From the NCBI GenBank assembly GCA_938017975.1, contig CALIKQ010000001.1, forward strand, positions 1 to 38,178: a stretch of 38,178 bases of DNA. Direction: 5' to 3'. Of this stretch, positions 26,530 to 36,154 are shown one piece after another (the first letter of the stretch is position 1; each line of letters begins with the position of its first letter). The notes below the pieces were generated by a model. That model was not told the origin of the DNA. It did not search any database and saw nothing but the letters and a program-made list of their open reading frames with translations. Position numbers and translations under genes: made by a program. This DNA comes from an uncultured Pseudomonadales bacterium. Its GTDB lineage: Bacteria > Pseudomonadota > Gammaproteobacteria > Pseudomonadales > Azotimanducaceae.

Positions 26530-27203
26530 TGCTCGCTACTCCTGGTTGTTTAATCTAAATGGTGGGACCACCTGAAATGTACTCGCTGAGATCATTACGC
26601 TGTGCACTTGATGAAGAGGTCAATTTAACAACACAATGCATGAACGTTAAAGGGATGGGATCAAAAGGGCAGCTCATCGGTCGGGAACACCCCTGTGACC
26701 TTGCGCCTAGATGGGAGCATGATGAATCAGTGTATTGAGATGGGTTTTGAACGCGAGTCCGAGTAAGCCTTTCGTGGCTGATGTCACAGTATTGTTCATC
26801 GTCTTCGTTGCTTTTGGGGTATCTGATGGCGATGATGTTTTTTGCACGTTGGCAAAACGCGAGGTCAGTGCGTTATAATGGTAAGCATTAAATTTTATGG
26901 GCGTGCCAGAAATTCAAGAGGGCATTGGCATGGATGCTGGGGCGGCGGGCCAACAAGTTCCGTGACTGGGGCTCTGTGGACAAGCTAGCAGTGTCATGCT
27001 GCAAAAACGCCAGTCATGAGATTCTGAAGCCATCGTATAAATAGTCTTTGCTGGCCCGTCTTGGTAAGGTTTTTATAGCGCGCTTGCAGGCCTTAATGGC
27101 GCGCTTAGCTGATCGTCATCGCCTTCGCTCACCGCAGAGATGACGCAGTTTTTAGCGCTGGCCCGGAACAAGAAAATTGATGACGACAATTAGGAGCAAC
27201 AAG
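26530..27203. other. Long divergent intergenic region
   Basis: About 670 bp between the selenoprotein operon (minus) and the GST-like gene (plus). It holds only short open frames without family features (for example about 59 codons from 26561). A sigma-70-like pair is present at 26849-26879. No tRNA is visible; in particular I did not find selC here. AGGAG at 27192-27196 serves the start at 27204. Confidence 0.45.
26849..26879 (+). promoter_or_regulatory. Possible sigma-70 promoter
   Basis: TTGGCA at 26849-26854 and a perfect TATAAT at 26874-26879, with a 19-bp spacer, slightly longer than optimal. If used, it would transcribe the GST-like gene with a leader of about 315 nt. Confidence 0.25.
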
Positions 27204-28265
27204 ATGAGTGACAGCAGAATCGTTCAAGAATTAATGGGTGCTCCAGGTTCGCCCTACACTCGCAAGATGCTCAGTTTGATGCGTTTTCGACATATTCCTT
27301 ATCGGTTAGAACGTCAGTCCCGCGTTGCAAACTCCAGTGAGGACAGGCATCGAAAAAAACGGGTGCAACCTAAGGTTCCATTGTTGCCCACTTTCTATTT
27401 TAAGGATGATGCCGGGGGTGAAATCGCTGTGACGGACTCTAGTCCGTTGATCCGACGATTTGAGTCAGAATACGAGGGCCGCTCGGTGATTCCCACAGAT
27501 CCTGCTTTGGCGTTTATTGACATGTTACTCGAAGACTATGGCGACGAATGGTTGACCAAAGCGATGTTTCATTATCGTTGGCACTACGATGCTGACATTA
27601 AAAAAGGTGGGGATATTCTGCCGAGATGGGGCGGTATTGCTCAACCCGAATCTGAAGTGCAGCCAATCAGTGAGTTTATTAGATCGCGACAGATTGCGAG
27701 GCTCTCCTATGTGGGTTCAAATGAAATTACGAAAGCCACCATTGAGGAAAGTTTCAAGCGTTTTATACACCTGCTTGATAAGCATCTGACGTTGCACCCT
27801 TTTTTAATGGGGGAGCGTCCCGGTGCTTCCGATTTTGCGATCTATGGTCAGCTCACATGCTTGGCACTGTTTGACCCAACACCCCAAGCAATCATTCTTT
27901 CTGAGTGCCCACGCGTTTATGCCTGGGTCGAGGTCGTTGAGGAGCTATCGGGTTATTTGGTGTCCGATGACGATTGGTTGGATATCGATCATCCACCTGA
28001 AACATTAAAAGATATACTCAATGAAGTGGGTCGAATTTATGCGCCTTATCTTCTCGGCAATGCCCAAGCCGTGATGGAGCGGGCTGATCTCCTAGAGATG
28101 GAACTCGATGGCAAGGCCTGGGTGCAAAATCCCTTTACCTATCAAGCCAAATGCTTGCAATGGCTGAGAGAGGCTTATGCAGCGCTCAGCGATAACGACC
28201 GGTCGCGAGTAGACGGAATTTTAGAAGGCACTGGGGTTCCTCAGATTTTTGTTGATGGCTCCTAA
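27204..28265 (+). CDS. Glutathione S-transferase-like protein
   Basis: A 353-residue protein. The N-terminal thioredoxin-fold domain starts VQELMGAPGSPYTRKMLSLM (Ser/Tyr in the glutathione-activating region), has a cis-Pro-like VPLLPTFYF and then TDSSPLIRRFE (the T/E-S-x-x-I motif that binds the gamma-glutamyl part). The C-terminal helical domain includes FLMGERPGASDFAIYGQL, the N-capping box (S/T-x-x-D) of GSTs. An extra C-terminal region of about 100 residues makes it longer than usual (200-240). AGGAG is 7 nt before the ATG. Conjugation or isomerisation of a lipophilic substrate is likely. Confidence 0.83.
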   Translation: MSDSRIVQELMGAPGSPYTRKMLSLMRFRHIPYRLERQSRVANSSEDRHRKKRVQPKVPLLPTFYFKDDAGGEIAVTDSSPLIRRFESEYEGRSVIPTDPALAFIDMLLEDYGDEWLTKAMFHYRWHYDADIKKGGDILPRWGGIAQPESEVQPISEFIRSRQIARLSYVGSNEITKATIEESFKRFIHLLDKHLTLHPFLMGERPGASDFAIYGQLTCLALFDPTPQAIILSECPRVYAWVEVVEELSGYLVSDDDWLDIDHPPETLKDILNEVGRIYAPYLLGNAQAVMERADLLEMELDGKAWVQNPFTYQAKCLQWLREAYAALSDNDRSRVDGILEGTGVPQIFVDGS

Positions 28266-28379
28266 AGCCGCGTTGAAAGACATTGAGGTCAAAGCGCTGC
28301 GATAAAGTTTGCCGATAGCAGAATGGTTGATAGAAAGGGCCCTGCCTTGAGGGGTGATCCTGAAAAGCTCGGAGGAGCC

Positions 28380-28405
28380 AGCAGGAAACCCCAGCAGGAA
28401 ACCCC
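28380..28405. repeat. 13-bp perfect tandem duplication
   Basis: AGCAGGAAACCCC occurs twice in direct succession, followed by a partial third copy (AGCA). It lies in the 283-bp gap between the GST-like gene and the giant lipoprotein gene, which otherwise shows nothing I can name. Confidence 0.8.
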
Positions 28406-28548
28406 AGCAAAGAGGAATCTTGCCTTAGCTCGATGACTTTGTTGGTTGCCTGTCTTGGCCATCGACTTTGCGCTCAAAATAAAAAGATGCTCAAGATTTA
28501 GCCTCAGTGACCGTTAACCCACTAGGAGCTATTTCAATTGGCAGTCCC

Positions 28549-31500
28549 ATGCTGAAATCAGTGTCGTATCTATGGATCGTGTTACTGCTGATCGGTTGTG
28601 GGCGCAATCCAGCCGAAAACAGTGGCGAAGTCGCCGTTGTGAGCAACAACCTGCCGATTCTTTCTGTCACCCAAGATCCCTTCTTTCTCTCTGGTGATAC
28701 CCAGGTTGCTGCTGTGATTGCTTTTTCGGATGCCGAGGGAGATACAGTCTCCTTATCGATAGTTGGCGATGATGCAGCACAATTCTCTGTTGCAGACAAT
28801 GGTGAGTTAACCTTTTTAAGTCCACCGCGATTTAGTCAGCCATCAGATATAGACCGAAATAGCGTCTATCGCGTTGATGTTGCCGCCTTCGATGGAACCG
28901 GCACCACAGAAATCGCTGTGTCGATTCAAGTGGTGGATGCTATTTACGGGATTGTGGGAACGCCACCTTTGGTAGGCGCTGAAGTGACCTATGATCAAAA
29001 TTTTACCGGCGTCAAGGCAGGCTCTGGCTTTTCAATGGTGACGCCAAGCAGTGGCAAATTCCGATTTCGACGTCTAATGGTTTCCGAAAATCAGCAACAG
29101 GTGGCTTATAGCTTCATGGGATCGCCAGCTGATGCGGCACGGCCAATTCAGTACGCTTTGGTTTCAAGGGTCCCCGCTGACCCTGTGATCGAGGCAATTC
29201 GCATCACGCCAATATCCACAATGTTATACAGTCTGCGAGACCCTGCTCGTAAAGCAGCATTTTTGTCGACCCTGGGGCTTAGAGCACGGCTTGGCAGTGA
29301 GCCAGGCCGCCCTTATTGGGAAGAGTTCGTTTTAAGCGCCGGGAATGCTGATCAGCTGGCACGCCTCAATTTGCAGTTTGCGGTCATGATGTCGGTGGGT
29401 GCGAGCCTTTTTATGCCTGAACCGGAGGATGTCACGCTCGAGGGATCCCTGCTTTTAGCCCGAACGCTGGCTGACGGTATCATCACGGAAGGTCCAGAAA
29501 TGCTGACCGAAAGTGCGAAGTTACAAGAGCCGCTCAAGCAACTCGCGAGCGCTTCGAAGAACCCGCGGTTGGTTCAAGCTGATCGCTTGCAGAAGGTCGC
29601 CAGAGCGATAACCGATCTAACTGGACTGTTGGCTGATGAACGTCTTGCCCCCAGCGGCGTTGATGCTGCATTGATTGCGGCAGCCGGTAGTGACGACTTG
29701 GCTGGGGCAACCGTCAACCTTTTTGATGAACTGCTGAGTGATTCAGATTTTGAGGCTGCTGTGCAAGTACCGGCGCTACTGCCAATGAGCAAAGCTGTTG
29801 TGGCCGATGATTTAGATGGTGACGGAATGCCGGATGTCTTTGATTTGGACAATGACGGCGACGATGTCAACGATGTCATGGATGCTTTTCCAATGAACCC
29901 ACTAGAGGCACGTGATGATGATCGCGATGGTATTGGGAATAATGAGGACCCTGACGACGACAATGATGGAGTCGCTGATCAAATCGATGCCTTTCCCTTG
30001 GACCCGATTGAAACCAATGACTCAGATGGGGACGGCGTAGGGGATGAGTCAGATGCATTTCCTTTTGATGCGGGCGAGACACGGGATTCGGACCAGGATG
30101 GTTTGGGAGATAACGCCGACACCGACGATGATGGTGATGGCATTGCTGATGCCCAAGACGATTTTCCCCTCGACCCAAGTGCGTCCCTTGATTCTGACGG
30201 TGATGGGTATGATGACGCGGTTGATGCGTTCCCAATGGACCCGGCTGAGCACGCCGATGAAGACGATGATGGTGTGGGGAATTTTCTTGACGAGGATGAC
30301 GATAACGACGGCGTAGCGGATGCGCTAGACGATTTCCCTTTTGATCCAAGTGAAAACAGCGACAGTGACTTTGATGGCATCGGTGATAACCAGGATGCTT
30401 TTCCATTTGGGGCTTCCGAGTTTGAGGATGCCGATGGTGATGGGCTTGGTAACAACGAGGATGACGATGATGACAACGATTCAGTCATCGATGCCGAGGA
30501 CGCTTTTCCTTTTGACGGCTCAGAATCCGCTGATGCTGATGGGGATGGTCGGGGCGATAATGCGGATTTTGATGATGATAATGATGGCGTCGAGGATGGC
30601 GATGACGCATTTCCTTTTGATCCAGACGAGGTTGCTGATGCTGATGGCGATGGAGTTGGCGACAATGCTGATGCATTCCCCTCGAATGCAAGCGAGTCTT
30701 TCGACACGGATGGTGACGGCACCGGAAACAACGCCGATGACGATGACGACGGCGATGGCGTCTCCGATAAAGATGATTTATTTCCGTTAGACGGTTCTGA
30801 GACATTGGATTCTGATGGTGACGGGATTGGGGATAACTCAGACACCGATATAGATGGCGATGGTGTTGAGAATGATGATGACGCTTTGCCACTCGACCCT
30901 TCAGAGTCCTTGGATACCGATGGGGACGGAGTTGGAGACGGTGTTGACCCTGATGTTGATGGGGATGGCGTGCTCAATGCAGATGATGCCTTCCCTTTAC
31001 AAGCCGGCGAGACGGTGGACACAGACGGCGATGGGATCGGTGATGGCCTAGATTTGGATGATGACGGAGATGGCGTTGAGGATGTCCTTGATGCATTTCC
31101 CAAAGATGCAGCCGAAACGATGGATACGGACGGTGATGGGGTTGGTGACGGCGCCGACTTAGATGATGACGGAGACGGCGTCAACGATGAAGATGATGCA
31201 TTTCCATTAGATGGGTCAGAAACCTTGGATACCGATGCCGATGGCGTTGGCAACACAGTCGATCAAGATGACGACGATGATGGCATTGCTGATGCTGAGG
31301 ATGCTTTTCCTCTGGATCCAGAAGAGGCGAGCGACACAGACGGTGATGGCATCGGCAACAATGCTGATGACGATGATGATGGGGATACTATCTTAGACGA
31401 AGATGACGCCTATCCCTTGGTGCCGATCGGCGAGCTGATTGATACCGACGGTGATGGCCGTCCGGATGATTGTGATGCGGCCTGTCGAGCCTTAGGAATG

Positions 31501-34056
31501 CTGGCTGATATCGACGATGATGCGGACGGAATTCAAGATGCTGAAGATGCTTTCCCCCTAGATGCAACTGAGACGCTCGACACCGATGCGGATACGGTTG
31601 GCAACAATGCCGACCCTGACGACGATGGTGATGGTGTTGAGGATGCGAACGATCTGTTTCCACTCGACAGCACCGAAAATCTCGATACGGATGGGGATGG
31701 TATAGGCAATAACGCTGACACCGATGATGATGGTGATGGGGTGCCTGACGCAATTGATGATTTTCCCCTCGATGCGGAAGGAGCGACTGACTCTGATGGC
31801 GATGGTGTTGAGGACAGAAGCGATGCGTTTCCTTTCGATGCCGCCGAGTCAGTCGATACTGACGGTGATGGAACTGGCAACAATGCGGATGCGGACGACG
31901 ATGGCGACGGTGTCGCTGACACGCTCGATGTTTTCCCGTTGAATTCGGCGGAATCAGTCGATAGCGATGGTGATGGTGTTGGTGATAACGCTGACGGCGA
32001 TGATGATGGCGATGGCGTTGCGGACGTGATTGATGTTTTTCCACTCGATGCCGAAGAGAGTGTTGATACTGACGGAGATGGAACTGGCGATAACGCGGAT
32101 ACCGATCGTGATGGCGACGGTGTTTTCAACGATATCGATGCGTTTCCCTTAGATGCCTCTGAAACGCTTGACACGGACGGAGACGGCACAGGCGATAATG
32201 TGGATTTGGACCGTGATGGTGATGGCGTTGAAAACGAACAGGATGCATTTCCTCTGGATGAAACGGAAACGATTGACACCGATGGCGACGGGGTTGGTGA
32301 CAATGCGGACACGGATCGCGATGGTGACGGTGTTGCCAATGATGAGGATGCGTTTCCGCTCGATGAAACCGAAACCCTAGACACTGATGGGGATGGCACG
32401 GGCGATAATTCGGATGCGGACCGCGACGGTGACGGCGTTGCTAACGAGGAAGATGCGTTCCCCTTGGATGAAACTGAAAGCTTGGACACGGATGCCGATG
32501 GTATTGGTGATAATGCAGATCCAGACCTTGACGGTGATGGTGTTGCTAACGATGAGGACGCTTTCCCACTTGATGAGACCGAAACCCTAGACACGGATGG
32601 GGATGGCACGGGTGACAACGCGGACACGGATCGTGATGGTGATGGCGTCGCAAACGATGAAGATGCGTTCCCCTTGGATGAAACCGAAAGCTTGGACACG
32701 GATGCTGATGGCATTGGTGACAACACGGATACCGACCTTGACGGTGATGGCGTTGCAAACGACGAGGATCTTTTCCCGCTCGATGAGACCGAATCCCGAG
32801 ATACTGATGGGGATGGGACGGGTGACAATGCCGACACGGACCGTGATGGTGACGGTGTTGAAAACGATGAAGATGCATTTCCGCTCGACGATTCAGAGAC
32901 GTTAGACACAGATGGAGACGGTGAAGGGAATAACGCTGACGCTGACGATGACGGAGACGGTGTCGCTGATGATGTGGATCTATTTCCATTAGATGACACC
33001 GAAACCATTGATTCTGACGGTGATGGCACTGGTGATAACGCCGATATCGATGATGATGGTGATGGCGTGAATGATGATGAGGATGCCTTTCCGTTAGATG
33101 CCAGTGAGAGTTTGGACTCTGATGGTGATGGGATTGGTAACAACGTGGAAACCGATGACGATGCTGATGGGGTGGATGATGAAGATGACGCCTTTCCGCT
33201 TGATAGCTCAGAGACACGAGATACTGATCAAGATGGAATTGGCGATAACGCTGATCTCGATGACGATGGTGACGAAGTCTCCGATGAGAACGATGCGTTT
33301 CCGCTCGATGCAACCGAGAGCCTGGACACGGATAACGATGGTGTCGGCAATAACACAGATACGGATGACGACGGAGATGGCATTTTGGATACGGGGGATG
33401 GCTACCCCTTAGTTGCTATCGGCGCTCTTTTGGATACAGATGGCGACGGCCGGCCCAACGACTGTGACACCGCTTGTCAGGGTTCTGGAATGCAAGCGGA
33501 TCTTGATGATGACGCCGACGGTGTGGCTGATGTCAGTGATGCATTTCCCTTGAATGCCAGTGAAACGTTGGATACGGATCTCGATACCATTGGTAATAAC
33601 GCTGATGCCGATGACGATGGGGATGGCGTTATCGATACCAATGATGCCTTTCCTCTAGATGCAACAGAGACGGTTGATACGGATGATGATGGCGTTGGCG
33701 ACAACGCGGATGCAGATGATGACGGTGACGGTGTCGATGATGATGCTGACCCTTTTCCATTGGATTCGACGGAGAGTGTCGACACTGATGGCGACGGGGT
33801 TGGCAATAATGCAGACACGGATGATGATGATGATGGCTTTGCAGATGCCAGCGATGCATTTCCTCTGGATGCCTCGGAGAGACAGGATACCGATGGTGAT
33901 GGCATCGGAAACAATGCCGACACGGACGATGACGGTGATGGGCTCACCGATGACGAAGAAGACGTGCTGGGGACTAACAAGCTGCTTGCCGACACCGACA
34001 ACGACGGCGTCAATGATGGTGAGGATGCTTTCCCGTTGGATCCAACAAGAAGTTAG
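28549..34056 (+). CDS. Giant thrombospondin type 3 repeat lipoprotein
   Basis: An 1835-residue surface protein. MLKSVSYLWIVLLLIGC is a lipoprotein signal (lipidated Cys17). Residues about 34-133 form a cadherin-like beta domain (AQFSVADNGELTFLSPP, VYRVDVAAFDG). A mixed region runs to about 415, then thrombospondin type 3 calcium repeats fill the rest: units of about 35 residues such as DTDGDGVGDNADTDDDGDGV followed by D-A-F-P-L-D. I count 41 D-x-F/Y/L-P motifs. The end is EEDVLGTNKLLADTDNDGVND, the common closing unit, without a C-terminal sorting signal. The protein should bind many Ca2+ ions and form a stiff acidic rod, suggesting adhesion, surface layer or matrix contact. The ATG at 28549 was chosen because the lipoprotein signal starts there; the frame is open from 28507. 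Confidence 0.9.
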   Translation: MLKSVSYLWIVLLLIGCGRNPAENSGEVAVVSNNLPILSVTQDPFFLSGDTQVAAVIAFSDAEGDTVSLSIVGDDAAQFSVADNGELTFLSPPRFSQPSDIDRNSVYRVDVAAFDGTGTTEIAVSIQVVDAIYGIVGTPPLVGAEVTYDQNFTGVKAGSGFSMVTPSSGKFRFRRLMVSENQQQVAYSFMGSPADAARPIQYALVSRVPADPVIEAIRITPISTMLYSLRDPARKAAFLSTLGLRARLGSEPGRPYWEEFVLSAGNADQLARLNLQFAVMMSVGASLFMPEPEDVTLEGSLLLARTLADGIITEGPEMLTESAKLQEPLKQLASASKNPRLVQADRLQKVARAITDLTGLLADERLAPSGVDAALIAAAGSDDLAGATVNLFDELLSDSDFEAAVQVPALLPMSKAVVADDLDGDGMPDVFDLDNDGDDVNDVMDAFPMNPLEARDDDRDGIGNNEDPDDDNDGVADQIDAFPLDPIETNDSDGDGVGDESDAFPFDAGETRDSDQDGLGDNADTDDDGDGIADAQDDFPLDPSASLDSDGDGYDDAVDAFPMDPAEHADEDDDGVGNFLDEDDDNDGVADALDDFPFDPSENSDSDFDGIGDNQDAFPFGASEFEDADGDGLGNNEDDDDDNDSVIDAEDAFPFDGSESADADGDGRGDNADFDDDNDGVEDGDDAFPFDPDEVADADGDGVGDNADAFPSNASESFDTDGDGTGNNADDDDDGDGVSDKDDLFPLDGSETLDSDGDGIGDNSDTDIDGDGVENDDDALPLDPSESLDTDGDGVGDGVDPDVDGDGVLNADDAFPLQAGETVDTDGDGIGDGLDLDDDGDGVEDVLDAFPKDAAETMDTDGDGVGDGADLDDDGDGVNDEDDAFPLDGSETLDTDADGVGNTVDQDDDDDGIADAEDAFPLDPEEASDTDGDGIGNNADDDDDGDTILDEDDAYPLVPIGELIDTDGDGRPDDCDAACRALGMLADIDDDADGIQDAEDAFPLDATETLDTDADTVGNNADPDDDGDGVEDANDLFPLDSTENLDTDGDGIGNNADTDDDGDGVPDAIDDFPLDAEGATDSDGDGVEDRSDAFPFDAAESVDTDGDGTGNNADADDDGDGVADTLDVFPLNSAESVDSDGDGVGDNADGDDDGDGVADVIDVFPLDAEESVDTDGDGTGDNADTDRDGDGVFNDIDAFPLDASETLDTDGDGTGDNVDLDRDGDGVENEQDAFPLDETETIDTDGDGVGDNADTDRDGDGVANDEDAFPLDETETLDTDGDGTGDNSDADRDGDGVANEEDAFPLDETESLDTDADGIGDNADPDLDGDGVANDEDAFPLDETETLDTDGDGTGDNADTDRDGDGVANDEDAFPLDETESLDTDADGIGDNTDTDLDGDGVANDEDLFPLDETESRDTDGDGTGDNADTDRDGDGVENDEDAFPLDDSETLDTDGDGEGNNADADDDGDGVADDVDLFPLDDTETIDSDGDGTGDNADIDDDGDGVNDDEDAFPLDASESLDSDGDGIGNNVETDDDADGVDDEDDAFPLDSSETRDTDQDGIGDNADLDDDGDEVSDENDAFPLDATESLDTDNDGVGNNTDTDDDGDGILDTGDGYPLVAIGALLDTDGDGRPNDCDTACQGSGMQADLDDDADGVADVSDAFPLNASETLDTDLDTIGNNADADDDGDGVIDTNDAFPLDATETVDTDDDGVGDNADADDDGDGVDDDADPFPLDSTESVDTDGDGVGNNADTDDDDDGFADASDAFPLDASERQDTDGDGIGNNADTDDDGDGLTDDEEDVLGTNKLLADTDNDGVNDGEDAFPLDPTRS
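29803..34050 (+). repeat. 105-bp-type coding repeat array (about 41 units)
   Basis: DNA encoding the thrombospondin type 3 units. The typical period is 105 bp (35 codons), with some shorter units of 22-24 codons. Between about 32260 and 32800 copies are nearly identical and alternate in a two-unit, 210-bp super-repeat: the same string (CCCTTGGATGAAAC) starts at 32461 and 32671, and GAAACCCTAG at 32371 and 32581. This indicates recent expansion by unequal crossing over. Confidence 0.85.
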
Positions 34057-34370
34057 GGTCGAGCGAAAACCCTTGGTCGCACCGATCCAAGCTTAACCTG
34101 AGGGTGAATGTAGGCATTAAATTAATCTAGGCCACCAGGGAGTAGGCGAGTCAAAGGCGCTGTGCTGAATCAACGAGGGTGCAGGCGGCGCTATAGCATG
34201 CAAAATCTCTGCAAGAAGGGATATTATTCGAAGCTAGTTCCTCGACTAGCATGTATTCTCTTTGGCCAAGTGTGTAACCCTTAGGTCGTAAGGTGGAGAC
34301 ATAGCCCATGAGTTGTCGAAGGTTTTGTTTTTGGCGACCAAACCAGAAAACAGAAAGATAGGAATTCCCA
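34057..34370. other. Intergenic region
   Basis: About 315 bp between the giant lipoprotein and the PhyH gene. I see no ORF on the plus strand; a minus-strand open frame (34151-34552) lies antisense to PhyH and has no family features. AGGA at 34360-34363 serves the GTG at 34371. Confidence 0.45.
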
Positions 34371-35180
34371 GTGAGTTCAAAAACAATTCCAAGTTGTGGG
34401 CCGAGCACCTCGGCAGACGAAATGTACGCGATACTTGGACGAGATGGCTGCCTAGTTGTTAGAGACCTTGCGGACTCAGATACAATCAGGCAAGTGCAGG
34501 AAGAATTGAGCGAGCCTTTCGCTCGGATAGCCGTCGAAGCAGATGACCCCAAAGAATTCTACCCGGGCAATACGCGGCGAATGACTGCCCTTATGCACCG
34601 CTCTAAAACGGCTCGGCACCTGATGATGAACCCAGTGGTCGAGCAGTTGGGAAATCGCCACCTATCGCGAAACAGCAAAAAGTGGCAGTTGAATGTTTCA
34701 GCTGCACTCGAGATTGGGCCCGGAACCCGGGATCAAATTTTGCATCGAGAGGAGGATCTTTACACATTTTGGGAGCCTCCCAGACCTAACTTGATTTTGG
34801 CCAGCATGTGGGCAATTTCTGATTTTACGGCTGAAAATGGTGGTACCCAGATCGTGCCTGGAAGCCACACCTGGCAAGCAGGGCGCAAGGCTACGCCGGA
34901 CGAGGTGGTTCGTGCAGAGATGTCCTCGGGCTCTGTGTTATTTTGGCTCGGGGGCACATTGCATGGCGGCGGCGCCAACGTCACCAAAGGCGATTGGCGT
35001 TATGGCGTTATTCTCACCTATACACTGGGCTGGCTTCGGCAAGAAGAAAACCAGCATTTATCAATACCACTGGCAGAGGCGCTTGCACTTCCTCCGGCGA
35101 TGCGATCGCGTATGGGTTTTGATCAAGAATATGATGGGGCGCTGGGTTTTTACGATGAGTCGGTATTGCTTGGTGATTGA
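34371..35180 (+). CDS. Phytanoyl-CoA dioxygenase (PhyH) family protein
   Basis: A 269-residue Fe(II)/2-oxoglutarate oxygenase. MWAISDFTAENGGTQIVPGS followed by HTW is the core PhyH signature. The distal His198 is in GGTLHGGGANVT and the 2OG Arg210 in WRYGVIL. At the proximal site the sequence is ILHREEDLY: His125-x-Glu127, so the usual Asp of the H-x-D triad appears to be Glu. Glu can replace Asp in some 2OG oxygenases, so activity is still possible. The start is GTG with AGGA 7 nt upstream. Substrate unknown; the family hydroxylates fatty acyl and secondary-metabolite substrates. Confidence 0.86.
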   Translation: MSSKTIPSCGPSTSADEMYAILGRDGCLVVRDLADSDTIRQVQEELSEPFARIAVEADDPKEFYPGNTRRMTALMHRSKTARHLMMNPVVEQLGNRHLSRNSKKWQLNVSAALEIGPGTRDQILHREEDLYTFWEPPRPNLILASMWAISDFTAENGGTQIVPGSHTWQAGRKATPDEVVRAEMSSGSVLFWLGGTLHGGGANVTKGDWRYGVILTYTLGWLRQEENQHLSIPLAEALALPPAMRSRMGFDQEYDGALGFYDESVLLGD

Positions 35181-35310
35181 GCCGCTCCAGACTTGATCAA
35201 ACATGACGGCGCTGTCGGTTAAGGTCCCTGCTGACCAATAAAGACGATCGGCTATGCTGGCTTGCTCAATGGAGGTAAGTGGCTATTTGCGCTTTCGAGG
35301 GAGGCCTGCT

Positions 35311-35787
35311 TTAAGTGAGCAACAGATGTGTCCCCTGTGCCGTTGCCCTCAAAGAGGATAGAACGTCTTCAACTGTTCTGCGCTGTAGAGCATTCATGGA
35401 TGCTTTCGGATGTGCGACCGGATTGTGATCGGGGTGATAGGCCTCAGCAATGATCGCATAGGGAAGCGTCTGCTCATTGCAGCAGACATTGAGTGCGTAG
35501 ACCTGAGCGCGCAGGCGTGTCCCGATTGCGACTTCTCTGTTGGTTAGCTCATAAAACGTTGGGCCCGATAACAGCGTCGTCTCCGTAAACGTCGCTTTGC
35601 TGATGGCAAAGCCGCTCCGGCGCAGCGTCGCGCCGACACTGAGTCCGCTCTTGATCAATTGGTCACACTCATCGAGCGAAGGATCTGTCTGTAAAAAGTG
35701 AGTGACCGCTAGGGTCCGGCAAATTTTTGTTGCCCCAGTGCTGCTGAAAAGGTTAACCAAGCGCTGCTGTTTGGATTGACTGAGCAC
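35311..35787 (-). CDS. Hypothetical protein, N-terminus uncertain
   Basis: 158 residues from a GTG at 35787. I do not recognise the family. The frame stays open upstream to 35901, and that extension reads like protein (FTNTPQQRGQKINLTLNS, then DAITTAYGNYGIEVLSQSK), but it has no ATG, GTG or TTG before a TAG at 35902-35904. Either the start is non-canonical, or the gene has lost its 5' end by a frameshift or nonsense change. The body is mixed alpha/beta (ICRTLAVTHFL, RLRAQVYALNVCC, IIAEAYHPDHNPV). It could be a periplasmic protein that has lost its signal peptide. Confidence 0.55.
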   Translation of the reverse strand: MLSQSKQQRLVNLFSSTGATKICRTLAVTHFLQTDPSLDECDQLIKSGLSVGATLRRSGFAISKATFTETTLLSGPTFYELTNREVAIGTRLRAQVYALNVCCNEQTLPYAIIAEAYHPDHNPVAHPKASMNALQRRTVEDVLSSLRATAQGTHLLLT

Positions 35788-36154
35788 CTCGATGCCGTAG
35801 TTCCCATAGGCAGTGGTGATGGCGTCACTGTTGAGTGTGAGATTGATCTTTTGGCCTCTTTGCTGCGGTGTGTTGGTGAATGGATGGGTTACCTGAACGA
35901 TCTAGCGGTGCGCTTGCGGCGAGCCTGAAATGTTGCGGTTTTAGCGGAATGCATTTTAACACTCAAACGACTTTATAGGCGCTATTGTGGGTTCAAGAGA
36001 GGGTCTGTGCTCTAAAGGTTATTGTCAGCCGGCTAATGTACCGTGCTGTGTAGAGCGTGCTGAGAGGTACGTATTTGATAGATCGAGTCGGCGTGACTTG
36101 CTGCCACTGTTGACGCTTTGATCCTTGCCCTTGAAGCCGGGTTGGTGCGGTGCC

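Noticed and set aside
29979-33143. Long Ser/Pro-rich antisense ORFs (for example 31533-33143 and 29979-31256, minus) and Met/Thr-rich sense-strand frames
   Set aside because: They are shadows of the Asp-codon-rich repeat array; low-complexity translations with no start signals.
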